NCBI GenBank assembly: GCA_020433785.1
Contig: JAGRCC010000085.1
Span: 1-18,239 of the forward strand
Length of the DNA stretch: 18,239 bases
Source of the DNA: Anaerolineae bacterium
GTDB lineage: Bacteria > Chloroflexota > Anaerolineae > 4572-78 > J111
Direction of reading: 5' to 3'
The notes below the pieces were generated by a model. That model did not search any database. It had not been told where the DNA came from and saw nothing but the letters and a program-made list of their open reading frames with translations. Both the position numbers and the translations under genes were made by a program. Shown here one piece after another: positions 1 through 7,624 of this stretch. Each line of letters opens with the position of its first letter. The stretch's first letter is position 1.

Positions 1-69
1 CATCACGATGTCGATCATCGGTGTGAGATTGAGCGCAGGCTCCTCTGGCGGGTGAGTTTTCAGTGGCAT
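1..69 (-). CDS. exbD: ExbD/TolR-family biopolymer transport protein, N-terminal fragment
   Basis: Only the first 23 codons are present; the gene runs off the left edge. The reverse-strand reading from ATG at 69 gives MPLKTHPPEEPALNLTPMID followed by IVM. This is the typical ExbD start: a short charged tail, then the L-N-L-T-P-M-I-D signature just before the single transmembrane helix. The Asp in that helix couples proton flow to energy transfer in ExbBD/TolQR complexes. An AAGGGA-like ribosome site lies about 8 bases upstream. The MPLKTH...LNLTPMID style is, from memory, characteristic of Planctomycetota ExbD proteins, which matters for the origin of this end of the window. The gene diverges from the kinase at 326. 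Confidence 0.75.
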   Translation of the reverse strand, partial: MPLKTHPPEEPALNLTPMIDIVM

Positions 70-142
70 CGTCTGCGTCCCTTTTCTTCGTCGACAGTTG
101 CCCCCGCATTATACCCATTATGCTGTCAGAGGGAGAGACCGA

Positions 143-157
143 CTCTCACTTTGAGAG
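143..157. promoter_or_regulatory. small perfect inverted repeat in the exbD/kinase divergent gap
   Basis: CTCTCA-ctt-TGAGAG is a perfect 6-bp dyad, in a stretch (131-206) where the GAGAGG/AGGAGAGG theme recurs several times. It sits between two divergent starts, so it could be an operator, but no −10/−35 pair could be fixed around it. The 256-base gap holds nothing else recognisable. Confidence 0.25.
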
Positions 158-311
158 GGGTGAATGACCTCAGGAGAGGCAAGAGGCTGTTTCATGAGAG
201 GGGAGAATTTCTGTATCTCCTTTCCGAAACTCGCTATACCGCCGGCACGGGGCTATTGGCTACGATAAGTACCCGCGAGGCACGTTGTGTTGTTGTGCCT
301 TTGATTGATGC

Positions 312-316
312 AGGAG
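312..316 (+). promoter_or_regulatory. ribosome binding site deciding the kinase start
   Basis: AGGAG ends 9 bases before ATG 326. The alternatives TTG 305 and ATG 308 lie upstream of or overlapping this site and have no site of their own, so 326 is preferred. Confidence 0.6.
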
Positions 317-325
317 CCCAGCTTC

Positions 326-2380
326 ATGTGTTATCGTTCCGTCAAACGCCTCCTGGGGGAGACGAGCCTGGAGCGGAAGTGCCGCTTCCTGTTTGGCGGG
401 GGACTGATGCTCCTGATCACGGGCAGCTTTTACTTTTACGCCAAACTCAACCTGCGAATCATTCGAGAGCAAACCCGCGAGCAGGCAAGTTTGCTGGTTG
501 CCCCCAGCATTCTGGCATACCACGCCCCCCAAGCGGGACTCAACGAGGATTACCTTCCGATTTTTCAGGAAGTGGCTGATGCCCTGCAGGCGGCCCCGGA
601 TTACACGTTTGAACTGCTGCGGCCTCTGGTACCCCAGGGTCGGGAGGCCTCGGCAGATTCGACAACGGCTTATATTCCGCCAGCGGACAAACGAGCGGGC
701 GATCGCAGCGGGCGTCTGGCGGTGCAGGAACTCATGGCCCTGTACGAAGAGGCTCGAAAAGAGACTAATCCACAGTCTGATCAGCCGGCGGATGTCCCGC
801 TCGAAAAAACGATCGAAAATACCGAAGACCGAAAATTCGAGTATTACCAGGTCGTCCTCGCGGGTCAGAAGTGTGTTGTGTGTCACGCTGAAAGACAGGG
901 AAATCCCGATCTGAAAGTCGGCGACATGCTGGGGGTCGCTCATATCTCTATGCCGCTGGTCAAGACGAACCGCGAGGTCCAGAAGAACAACGCCATCCTG
1001 ATCGCTATGGCATTGATCACTGCTTCGCTGGCGATGGCAGCCGCCTATGCAATTGTCCGGTATGTGATCGTCAAACCTGTTCTGCACCTGAAGGATGTCA
1101 GCGATGCCATCGCTCATGGTGAGTTGGATCAGCGTGCAGACATCCGTACGGGCGATGAGTTCGAAGAGTTAAGCCATGCCTTCAATCGCATGTTGAGGCA
1201 TCTTGTGACCGTGCAGGACGAACTCAAACATGTCAACAACAACCTCGATGCCAAGGTCGACGAACTGGCGCAGGCCAACCTGAGTTTGCATGAGATGAAC
1301 AAGATCAAGAGCGAATTCCTGGCGACGATGAGCCATGAACTTCGCACGCCGCTCAACGGCATTATCGGCTATGCTCACATCCTCAACCGCGATCCGAGCT
1401 TGAACCCATCGCAGGCCAGCGCGGTCAAGGTCATTCAGGCCAGCGGCCGGCACCTATTGACCCTGATTGACGATATCCTGGATCTATCCAAAATCGAAGC
1501 CCGTAAAATGGAACTCTATCCCACCGATTTTCATCTGCCGAACTTTCTGGAAGGGATTGTGAGCATGTTTCATATTCGCGCTCACCAAAAACAAGATGTC
1601 GATTTTACCTATGAAAAACTAACAGTCTTGCCGCCGATTATTCACGCCGACGAAAAACGGCTCCGTCAAATTCTGATCAACTTGCTGGGCAACGCCATCA
1701 AGTTCACTGAGCAGGGCGAAGTCATCTTTCGCGTTGGGCTGCTCGATCCCCACACGCAGGCTTATCTGGATCAGCGCGATGCCGCCACTACCGCCATCTC
1801 AGCGAGCGAGACCCTCCGTTTTGAGATCATCGATACCGGCATCGGCATTAGCCCGGACCAACTGCCGCGTATCTTTCTGCCCTTTGAACAGGTCAGCGAG
1901 GCGCGTTACCGGGCTGAAGGAACCGGCCTGGGACTGGCGATTACCAAAAATTTGATCGACGCAATGGGCGGTCAGTTGGGGGTGGAGAGCGAATTGGGTC
2001 GGGGCAGCGATTTCCGCCTGGATTTGACCTTTCCCGTCGTCTGGATGACGCCTCACACCCAGCCGTCAGCAGCCGCGCTGGAGACCATCGCCGGTTCCGG
2101 CGACTCGCTCCACCAACGATTGAGGGTGAATGAAGTTCGTCCGGATGCGGCTAACCTCAAGCCAGTCGAAGCCAAGCTGATCCCGCCGCCGCCGGAAGAG
2201 ATGGCCATTTTGTATGACCTGGCGATGAAGGGGGAACTTTTGCGCCTGAAGAAACAGGCTTCGCAAATTGAACAAATGGGTGATCAATACCAGCCGTTCG
2301 CGGCCCGGCTGGCCCAGTTGGTTGACAATTTCGACGAGGATCAAATTTGGAAGTTGATCGAGCAGTTTCTCACCGAATAA
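326..2380 (+). CDS. membrane sensor histidine kinase with Tll0287-like (DUF3365) heme domain
   Basis: 684 aa, start chosen by AGGAG at 312-316. Visible order: TM1 (~21-39), periplasmic DUF3365/Tll0287-like domain with a heme c motif C-V-V-C-H at 183-187, TM2 (~220-250), HAMP, short coiled coil, HisKA with S-H337-E-L-R-T-P, and HATPase_c with N-box (LLGNAIKFT), G1 (DTGIGI) and G2 (GTGLGL). It should autophosphorylate His337 in response to redox or a ligand at the heme. The C-terminal ~60 residues (PPPEEMAILYDLAMKGELL onward) match the tail that usually follows a receiver domain in cyanobacterial/Chloroflexi hybrid kinases, but no receiver is present, so the partner regulator must be separate. 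The N-terminal half, up to the H-box, resembles Planctomycetota kinases (GETSLERKCRFLFG), the rest Chloroflexi kinases; see findings. Kinase identity is certain, ligand unknown. Confidence 0.92.
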   Translation: MCYRSVKRLLGETSLERKCRFLFGGGLMLLITGSFYFYAKLNLRIIREQTREQASLLVAPSILAYHAPQAGLNEDYLPIFQEVADALQAAPDYTFELLRPLVPQGREASADSTTAYIPPADKRAGDRSGRLAVQELMALYEEARKETNPQSDQPADVPLEKTIENTEDRKFEYYQVVLAGQKCVVCHAERQGNPDLKVGDMLGVAHISMPLVKTNREVQKNNAILIAMALITASLAMAAAYAIVRYVIVKPVLHLKDVSDAIAHGELDQRADIRTGDEFEELSHAFNRMLRHLVTVQDELKHVNNNLDAKVDELAQANLSLHEMNKIKSEFLATMSHELRTPLNGIIGYAHILNRDPSLNPSQASAVKVIQASGRHLLTLIDDILDLSKIEARKMELYPTDFHLPNFLEGIVSMFHIRAHQKQDVDFTYEKLTVLPPIIHADEKRLRQILINLLGNAIKFTEQGEVIFRVGLLDPHTQAYLDQRDAATTAISASETLRFEIIDTGIGISPDQLPRIFLPFEQVSEARYRAEGTGLGLAITKNLIDAMGGQLGVESELGRGSDFRLDLTFPVVWMTPHTQPSAAALETIAGSGDSLHQRLRVNEVRPDAANLKPVEAKLIPPPPEEMAILYDLAMKGELLRLKKQASQIEQMGDQYQPFAARLAQLVDNFDEDQIWKLIEQFLTE

Positions 2381-2420
2381 TAGCCTATCTAAATATGGAT
2401 TTAAGTGACTGCTTTAAGGG

Positions 2421-2500
2421 TCCACAGATAGGCACAGATGGTCACCGATAGTATCAAAATTGTGATAAAAATCCGTGACCAATCAGTGTAAATCTGTGGA
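2421..2500. repeat. imperfect foldback (REP/MITE-like) repeat
   Basis: Arms 2421-2449 and 2471-2500 are near reverse complements, with perfect outer ends TCCACAGAT / ATCTGTGGA. The 21-base centre has a second small stem (TATCA at 2452, TGATA at 2463). It follows the kinase stop and could act as an RNA-level terminator, although no T-run follows. It resembles other foldbacks in this window. Confidence 0.7.
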
Positions 2501-2548
2501 CAAATCTATAAACCCGCGTAAATTGAGACTATCGCTCGCCCGGCAAAA

Positions 2549-2577
2549 TTGACAATTAACCCCCGTCAATCCATAAT
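2549..2577 (+). promoter_or_regulatory. sigma70-type promoter for the LysM gene
   Basis: TTGACA at 2549-2554, exactly 17 bases, then CATAAT at 2572-2577 (5 of 6). A start near 2584 would give a leader of about 100 bases that contains an inverted CAGGTG/CACCTG pair (about 2610-2636). Confidence 0.6.
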
Positions 2578-2686
2578 AAATTCCTTTGATGTCAGGCAGT
2601 ATCTATTCAGGTGACGGTTAAAACGACTGCCACCTGGTCTACTGAATTACATCATTTGTTAGACCTAAGGAAAGCGCCAAAAAGTT

Positions 2687-3817
2687 ATGACTGAATGCTC
2701 ATCATGTGGGGCCGATTTAGCCCCGCATGAAACTCGCTGCCCAACCTGCGGTAAAACAACGCCCTACTACCACCACCAGCGACGCTGCTTGCACTGCGGC
2801 ACCCCGGTAGCCGAACAGGCCAAAGTCTGTATGATGTGCCACCAGCCCGTCGATAACCTGCCGCTCGATACCTACCAATTTGTCCATTCGTGGAAAGGGA
2901 TCGGTTTGGGTGTGGTTATTGTTGTGCTGATTGTCATCACGGTTTTGGGCTATCAGAATAATAACGCCGGCCAAATCGCCGAGGCCATTGAAAATACGGT
3001 CACCCTCACCCCCAGCCGGACCCCAACCGTTACCTCCACCCCCACCACCACATCGACTCCAACGCCCACGTCCACGATTACCCCCACGCCCACGCCGGAG
3101 CCGCTCATCCATTCTATCGAAAGCGGCCAAACGCTGAGTATCGTCGCCTCGCTCTACGGCCTCACCGCCGAGCAGGTGGCCGAGGCCAACGACCTCGAAT
3201 TGAGCGCCATGTTGAGCGTCGGGCAGCCGTTGCTGATTCCCGGCAAGGCGGCGTCGGCGAAAGAAGTGGAGGACGATACACCGCCGCCGCTGATCAGTTA
3301 CGTAGTTAAAGAAGGCGACACCATCAGCAGTATCGCCTATGAGCACGGTGCCACCATCGACGGCATTTTTTCCGTCAATACCGATAAAGATTTGGGCCTG
3401 ATTTTCCCCGGCCAGGAAATCTCCGTACCGCTGTCAACGCCGACGCCAACCTCAACCCCTACCCCGCTACCTACGGCCACCTTCACCCCCCAACCCGATT
3501 ATCCGCTGCCCAAACTCCTCACCCCCGGCAGCGATGCCGTGATCGATGATACGACGCTTCTGCTCAACTGGACGTCAACCGCTATTTTGGATGAAGACGA
3601 GTTCTATGTCGTCCAACTCAACTATCGCAACGGTCCGGCTGCCGAACATTGGACCAAAAGTAACAGCCTGCGGTTGACCAAGCAAGAGCGCCCGGCCAAC
3701 GGCTGGATCGACTGGACGGTGGTTATCAAACGCCAAACCGGCGTCGATAGCAGCGGCAATCCGACCGGTCCGCTCCTGTCGCCGGCTGGTCAATTGCTAC
3801 CGTTCGAGTGGCGGTAG
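2687..3817 (+). CDS. double zinc-ribbon, single-TM, two-LysM protein
   Basis: 376 aa. Two C4 zinc ribbons at the N-terminus (C4, C7, C18, C21 and C34, C37, C48, C51) are followed by one TM helix (71-89) and a Thr/Pro-rich linker (105-138). Then come LysM1 (141-185), LysM2 (203-249), a second Thr/Pro linker, and a C-terminal beta-rich Fn3/Ig-like segment (270-376) containing LLTPGSDAVIDDTTLLLNW. No signal peptide precedes the ribbons, so they should be cytoplasmic and the LysM part outside, where LysM binds N-acetylglucosamine polymers such as peptidoglycan. This suggests a protein that ties a cytoplasmic zinc-binding adaptor to the envelope. AAGGA lies 15 bases before the ATG, a loose spacing. 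It is monocistronic by position; the exact function is unknown. Confidence 0.88.
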   Translation: MTECSSCGADLAPHETRCPTCGKTTPYYHHQRRCLHCGTPVAEQAKVCMMCHQPVDNLPLDTYQFVHSWKGIGLGVVIVVLIVITVLGYQNNNAGQIAEAIENTVTLTPSRTPTVTSTPTTTSTPTPTSTITPTPTPEPLIHSIESGQTLSIVASLYGLTAEQVAEANDLELSAMLSVGQPLLIPGKAASAKEVEDDTPPPLISYVVKEGDTISSIAYEHGATIDGIFSVNTDKDLGLIFPGQEISVPLSTPTPTSTPTPLPTATFTPQPDYPLPKLLTPGSDAVIDDTTLLLNWTSTAILDEDEFYVVQLNYRNGPAAEHWTKSNSLRLTKQERPANGWIDWTVVIKRQTGVDSSGNPTGPLLSPAGQLLPFEWR

Positions 3818-3833
3818 TCTGGCTTTCTCCGCT

Positions 3834-3863
3834 TTGCTCCATTGATGATTTAACGTGTATAAT
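3834..3863 (+). promoter_or_regulatory. probable promoter of thyX
   Basis: A perfect TATAAT at 3858-3863 lies 18 bases after a weak TTGCTC (3834-3839), giving a leader of about 25 bases before the GGAGG site at 3883-3887. Confidence 0.5.
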
Positions 3864-3894
3864 GCCGCTTGGTAAAACCAACGGAGGATGGACT

Positions 3895-4599
3895 ATGTCA
3901 GCAAAAAGCGAACTCCTCGGCCGGCGCGTCGAGGTGCTGGATAAGGGCTGGGTTGAACTGCAAGACATGATGGGCGACGACATTTCGATTGTTAACGCTG
4001 CCCGGGTGTCGTTCTTGGGGGAAAGCAAAGGCGATGAAAAAGATAAGAAGCTGCTCTTTTATCTGCTACGCCATCGTCACACCAGCCCTTTTGAGCAGGT
4101 TGAAATGAAATTTCGGGTGCGCGCCCCGGTGCTGGTCTGGTGGCAGTGGGCCCGCCATCGTACCTGGCACTACAACGCCCAAAGCGGGCGTTACACTCCT
4201 TTTAACGAAGACGATTTTTATGTGCCGACCGTCTGGCGCAAGCAGTCGAAGGACAACAAACAGGCCAGCGAAGGTGTGATCGATCCGGCCGAAGCCGACG
4301 CCTTAACCGCCGAAATGCTCAAGCACTTTGACGCAGGCTTCGCCCTTTATGAACGCGCCCTGGCCGCCGGCGTGGCCAAAGAGCAGGCTCGTCTATTTTT
4401 GCCCGGCTTCGCCGTCTACTACACCTGGGTCGTCAAAACCGATGTTCACAACCTGATGCACTTCCTCAGCCTGCGCACCGCTTCCGATGCTCAGGAAGAG
4501 ATTCGCGTCTATGCCCAAGCCATTTACGACTACTTTTTCAAACCCGCCCTACCCTGGACCGCCGAGGCGTTTGAGAAATATGTGCTTAACCGTGAGTAA
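3895..4599 (+). CDS. thyX: FAD-dependent thymidylate synthase ThyX
   Basis: 234 aa, the usual ThyX length. It methylates dUMP to dTMP using methylene-tetrahydrofolate and NADPH through FAD, acting as a homotetramer in the cytoplasm. The signature R87-H88-R89 followed by seven residues and Ser97 (RHRTWHYNAQSGRY) is intact, and the upstream substrate-binding segment RHRHTSPFEQVEMKFRVRAPV is clear. The start ATG is fixed by GGAGG at 3883-3887 with a 7-base spacer; an in-frame upstream extension to 3808 has no support. It appears to be its own transcription unit, with a TATAAT upstream and an inverted repeat downstream. No thyA or folate gene is adjacent. Confidence 0.97.
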   Translation: MSAKSELLGRRVEVLDKGWVELQDMMGDDISIVNAARVSFLGESKGDEKDKKLLFYLLRHRHTSPFEQVEMKFRVRAPVLVWWQWARHRTWHYNAQSGRYTPFNEDDFYVPTVWRKQSKDNKQASEGVIDPAEADALTAEMLKHFDAGFALYERALAAGVAKEQARLFLPGFAVYYTWVVKTDVHNLMHFLSLRTASDAQEEIRVYAQAIYDYFFKPALPWTAEAFEKYVLNRE

Positions 4600-4607
4600 C
4601 CAGGCCC

Positions 4608-4689
4608 ATTAGAAATCAGAAAATAGAAAATAGAAGTTAGAAAAACTGAGTCCGTATCGCTTTACTACTTTTTAGGTCTAATTTCTAAT
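4608..4689. repeat. A/T-rich inverted repeat region between thyX and oleB
   Basis: ATTAGAAAT (4608-4616) is matched by ATTTCTAAT (4681-4689). Inside are tandem AGAAAATAGAAAATAGA-type repeats (4617-4645), and an ACTGAGTC / GACTCAG pair (from 4645 and 4704) extends the fold. It may end thyX transcription; it looks like a degenerate intergenic repeat rather than a gene. Confidence 0.55.
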
Positions 4690-4721
4690 TTCTAGTTTTT
4701 CACTGACTCAGGTTTATCATT

Positions 4722-5600
4722 GTGACCAATACAACCTCACTAAAAAATCTCTACCCGTTTGAATCCAACTGGCTCGATTTAAACGGCCGGCGCTATCATT
4801 ATTTAGATGAAGGACCACGCGACGCGCCGCCGGTAGTTATGCTGCACGGCAATCCGACCTGGTCCTTTTACTATCGCCATCTGATCCCGCCGGTCAGCCA
4901 GACTCACCGCGTGATTGTGCCCGACCACATGGGCTGCGGCCTGTCGGACAAACCGCAGGATTACCCTTACACGCTCGACCAGCATATTCGCAATGTGGAA
5001 ACGCTGCTGGACCATTTACAGCTCAAAGATATTTCGCTGGTGGTTCACGATTGGGGCGGCGTCATCGGCATGGGCTACGCTACGCGCCATCCTGACAATA
5101 TCGCCCGCTTTGTTATCTTCAATACCGCCGCCTTCGTCCTGCCGCTCATCCCGAAGCGCATTCGCATGTGCCGGCCCGATTTGTTCGGCGGTATTCTAGT
5201 GCGCGGCTTTAACGCTTTTGCCGGGCTGGCCGTCTACATGGCCAGCCGCCATCCGGATCGGATGACCGCGGAAGTTCGAGCCGGCTACATCGCCCCCTAC
5301 AACAGTTGGGACAATCGTATCGCCGTGCATCGCTTCGTTCAGGACATTCCGCTGGAAGCCGATCATCCCACCCGGCCCGTCCTGGTCGAAATCGAAGCCG
5401 GACTGGCCCAATTTCAACAGCACCCGATGCTCATTATGTGGGGCGGCAAAGATTTCTGCTTCGATGACCATTTCCTGGCCGAGTGGCAGCGCCGCTTCCC
5501 TCACGCCGAAACCCATCGCTTCGCCGATGCCGGTCATTACGTGGTTGAGGATGCCCACGAGCGGATTGTTCCGTTGCTTCAGGAGTTTTTGAGTTCGTGA
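4722..5600 (+). CDS. oleB: OleB, beta-lactone decarboxylase of the haloalkane-dehalogenase family
   Basis: 292 aa, alpha/beta-hydrolase fold of haloalkane dehalogenase type. Seen: the oxyanion/halide loop HGNPTWSFYYR, nucleophile Asp110 in VVHDWGG, acidic residue Asp244 in WGGKD, and base His272 in GHYVVED. Taken alone it would be called a haloalkane dehalogenase. Because oleC and oleD follow in order, it is best read as OleB, which decarboxylates the cis-beta-lactone made by OleC to a cis-alkene, using the same Asp nucleophile. The start is GTG at 4722 with only a weak AGG at 4710-4712; the N-terminal sequence (YPFESNWLDLNGRRYHYLDEG) is full length for the family. The 196-base gap to oleC holds degenerate repeats and a hairpin, so the two genes may not be tightly cotranscribed. 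Confidence 0.85.
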   Translation: MTNTTSLKNLYPFESNWLDLNGRRYHYLDEGPRDAPPVVMLHGNPTWSFYYRHLIPPVSQTHRVIVPDHMGCGLSDKPQDYPYTLDQHIRNVETLLDHLQLKDISLVVHDWGGVIGMGYATRHPDNIARFVIFNTAAFVLPLIPKRIRMCRPDLFGGILVRGFNAFAGLAVYMASRHPDRMTAEVRAGYIAPYNSWDNRIAVHRFVQDIPLEADHPTRPVLVEIEAGLAQFQQHPMLIMWGGKDFCFDDHFLAEWQRRFPHAETHRFADAGHYVVEDAHERIVPLLQEFLSS

Positions 5601-5655
5601 GAGTTTGTGGAGTTGATGGTGTTCTTGGAGTCGATAGAGTTTATACAGTTGGCTA
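5594..5655. repeat. degenerate GAGTTTGTGGAGTT-type repeat after oleB
   Basis: Tandem variants of GAGTTTGTGGAGTT begin at the oleB stop and run to about 5655. The same motif in reverse complement makes up the 5' end of oleC (5875-5975), so the two tracts are inverted copies of one low-complexity family. Confidence 0.6.
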
Positions 5656-5706
5656 GTCCCCGTCAGAGCGTTGGTGTGGGTTTAGAAACACGGATTGACG
5701 GAAATT

Positions 5707-5740
5707 CGCGGATTTTCTTCTATTCTTTATCCGCGTTTTT
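5707..5740 (+). terminator. Rho-independent-terminator-like hairpin between oleB and oleC
   Basis: Stem CGCGGAT (5707-5713) / ATCCGCG (5729-5735), 15-base loop, then TTTTT at 5736-5740. It lies in a larger repeat (about 5688-5740) related to the foldbacks at 2421 and 14079, so it may be repeat-derived. Confidence 0.5.
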
Positions 5741-5781
5741 AGGCTCCTCTGCGGTTCTTCACGCTGGAGTACTTGAAGTTT

Positions 5782-5790
5782 AGGAGGTGA
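5782..5790 (+). promoter_or_regulatory. near-perfect ribosome binding site for the GTG start of oleC
   Basis: AGGAGGTGA, 6 bases before GTG 5797. This strong site decides the start and means that the low-complexity 5' tract is translated. Confidence 0.8.
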
Positions 5791-5796
5791 TTATTA

Positions 5797-7623
5797 GTGG
5801 AAGAGTTAAATAAAGAGGAGAATTTAAAGTCGTCTGATCCAAAAGAATCAAACGTTTCACAGAGCCCTGTGGATTCTCCCAACTCCACCCCTCCCGCAAA
5901 CTCCCCCGACTCACATAACGCCATCAACCCAACTAACTCCACAAACTCTATGAACTCCACAAACTCCCCAAGCTCCCCCACCCCCTACAACATCGCCCAG
6001 TCCCTCGCCGAAATGACCGAACGCGCCCCCTTCCGGCGAGCGATTGTCTTTCCGGCCGGACGAGATAAGCAGGGGCGGGCCAAAAATTTCCAATTGACCT
6101 TTGCCCAACTCAACCAACTGGTCGATAGTTACGCCCACGGGTTGCGTGAGTACGGCCTCAAACAGGGCGACCGAACCTTGCTGATGGTCAAGCCCGGCGT
6201 CGAGCTCATCGCTGTAGCCTTTGCCCTGTTCAAAATCGGTGCGGTGCCCATCCTGATCGATCCGGGGATGGGGCGCAAACCGTTTCTCCAATGTGTGGCT
6301 GAAACAGAGCCAGTGGCATTTATCGGCATTCCGCTGGCGCACGCCCTGCGAACCCTATTTCCCAAGGCGTTCCGCACTGTACAGAAGAATATCACCGCCG
6401 GCAAACGCTGGTTTTGGGGCGGCGCAACCCTGGCCGAACTGCAACTGTCGCGGCCCGAGCCGGCCCCTTTTGCCCCCACCACCACCGAGAGCGAAGCGGC
6501 GGTGGCGTTTACGTCCGGCAGTACCGGTATCCCCAAGGGGGTGGTTTACCTGCACGGCATGTTTCAGGCCCAAATCGAATTGCTCAAAGTATTGGGCGTC
6601 GGCGACGGCGAGGTCGATATGCCTGGCCTACCGATTTTCGCCCTGTTTAATCCGGCTTTGGGCGTGACCACCATTATGCCGGACATGGACTTTCGCAAAC
6701 CGGCTGCCCTCAACCCGGCCTACTGGGTTGAGTCGATCCAGACACACGGTGTGACCACCAGCTTTGGCTCGCCGACCATTTGGAAAATTGTCGGCCAATA
6801 CTGTCTGGATAATCAGATCAAACTGCCGTCACTGAAGCGTATTTTTATGGCCGGCGCACCGGTGCCGCCTTGGCTGATCCAGGAGTATACCGATCACATT
6901 CTCGACGGCGGCCACATTCACACGCCCTTCGGAGCCACTGAGGCGCTGCCGATTAGCACCATTGCCAGCACCGAAATTTTAGCCGAGACGGCCAAGCTCA
7001 CCGACGAAGGCTGGGGTGTCTGTGTCGGCCAGCCGCTGGACGGCGTCACCATCCAAATTATCCCGATCTCAGACGAACCGATTGCCGACTGGCACGACTC
7101 GCTGGTGCTGCCGCCGGGCGAGTTGGGCGAGATCGCGGTGAAGGGACCGGTCGTCACCCGACTGTACCTCAACCGGCCCGAACAGACCGCCCAGGCCAAA
7201 ATTCGCGAAGGCGACGCCGTCTGGCACCGGATGGGCGATTTGGGCTACTTCGATAAACGCGGCCGGCTGTGGATGTGCGGCCGCAAAGCCCACCGGGTAC
7301 AAACCGCCGAGGAACTGCTGCTGCCTGTCCCCTGCGAGGCCATTTTCAACGCCCACCCGGACGTATCACGCACGGCGCTGGTCGGCGTCGGCCCGCTGGG
7401 CAGCCAACGCCCCGTGCTCATCGTCGAACTCAACTCCGGCGCGCTGCCGGACGGATCGACCCAGCAGCGTTTGATCGATGAGTTGCTGGCGCAGGGGCAA
7501 AAGTACGAGCACACCCAAGGGATCAAAGATTTCTTATTTAAGGAATCGTTCCCGGTTGATGTCCGGCACAACGTCAAAATTCAGCGTGAGAAGCTGGCCG
7601 TTTGGGCGGCCAAACAGCTTTGA
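5797..7623 (+). CDS. oleC: OleC, beta-lactone synthetase (ANL superfamily)
   Basis: 608 aa. OleC uses ATP to convert a 2-alkyl-3-hydroxy acid into a beta-lactone. Seen: conserved OleC opening NIAQSL...AIVFPAGRDKQGRAK (from ~65), phosphate-binding loop AFTSGSTGIPKG (~237-248), adenine motif FGATEALP (~377-384), GDLGYFDKRGRLWMCGRKAHR (Asp ~480), and the C-terminal HNVKIQREKL with the catalytic-type lysine. It lacks any carrier or CoA-ligase-specific extension. The start GTG has a near-perfect site (5782-5790). Residues 1-63 are a Ser/Asn/Pro/Thr-rich tail unlike other OleC proteins, encoded by repeats also found inverted after oleB; an 18-base unit (5935-5952) recurs partly at 5953-5967. Within the set it acts between OleD and OleB. 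OleC identity is firm because of the neighbours and the HNxKIxREKL tail. Confidence 0.9.
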   Translation: MEELNKEENLKSSDPKESNVSQSPVDSPNSTPPANSPDSHNAINPTNSTNSMNSTNSPSSPTPYNIAQSLAEMTERAPFRRAIVFPAGRDKQGRAKNFQLTFAQLNQLVDSYAHGLREYGLKQGDRTLLMVKPGVELIAVAFALFKIGAVPILIDPGMGRKPFLQCVAETEPVAFIGIPLAHALRTLFPKAFRTVQKNITAGKRWFWGGATLAELQLSRPEPAPFAPTTTESEAAVAFTSGSTGIPKGVVYLHGMFQAQIELLKVLGVGDGEVDMPGLPIFALFNPALGVTTIMPDMDFRKPAALNPAYWVESIQTHGVTTSFGSPTIWKIVGQYCLDNQIKLPSLKRIFMAGAPVPPWLIQEYTDHILDGGHIHTPFGATEALPISTIASTEILAETAKLTDEGWGVCVGQPLDGVTIQIIPISDEPIADWHDSLVLPPGELGEIAVKGPVVTRLYLNRPEQTAQAKIREGDAVWHRMGDLGYFDKRGRLWMCGRKAHRVQTAEELLLPVPCEAIFNAHPDVSRTALVGVGPLGSQRPVLIVELNSGALPDGSTQQRLIDELLAQGQKYEHTQGIKDFLFKESFPVDVRHNVKIQREKLAVWAAKQL

Positions 7624-7624
7624 C

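Noticed and set aside
52..579. Open frame overlapping the start of the kinase
   Set aside because: Sequence is not protein-like and it overlaps both the exbD start and the kinase N-terminus, each of which is supported.
260..1117. Long antisense open frame opposite the kinase
   Set aside because: It mirrors the kinase coding frame, has no domain-like content or ribosome site, and the plus-strand frame carries clear kinase motifs.
2717..3346. Antisense open frame opposite the LysM gene, Gly/Arg-rich
   Set aside because: It arises from the Thr/Pro codons of the linker read backwards; no family features.
4722..5600. Haloalkane dehalogenase as the function of this hydrolase
   Set aside because: The fold and triad fit, but the adjoining oleC and oleD make OleB the more likely role.
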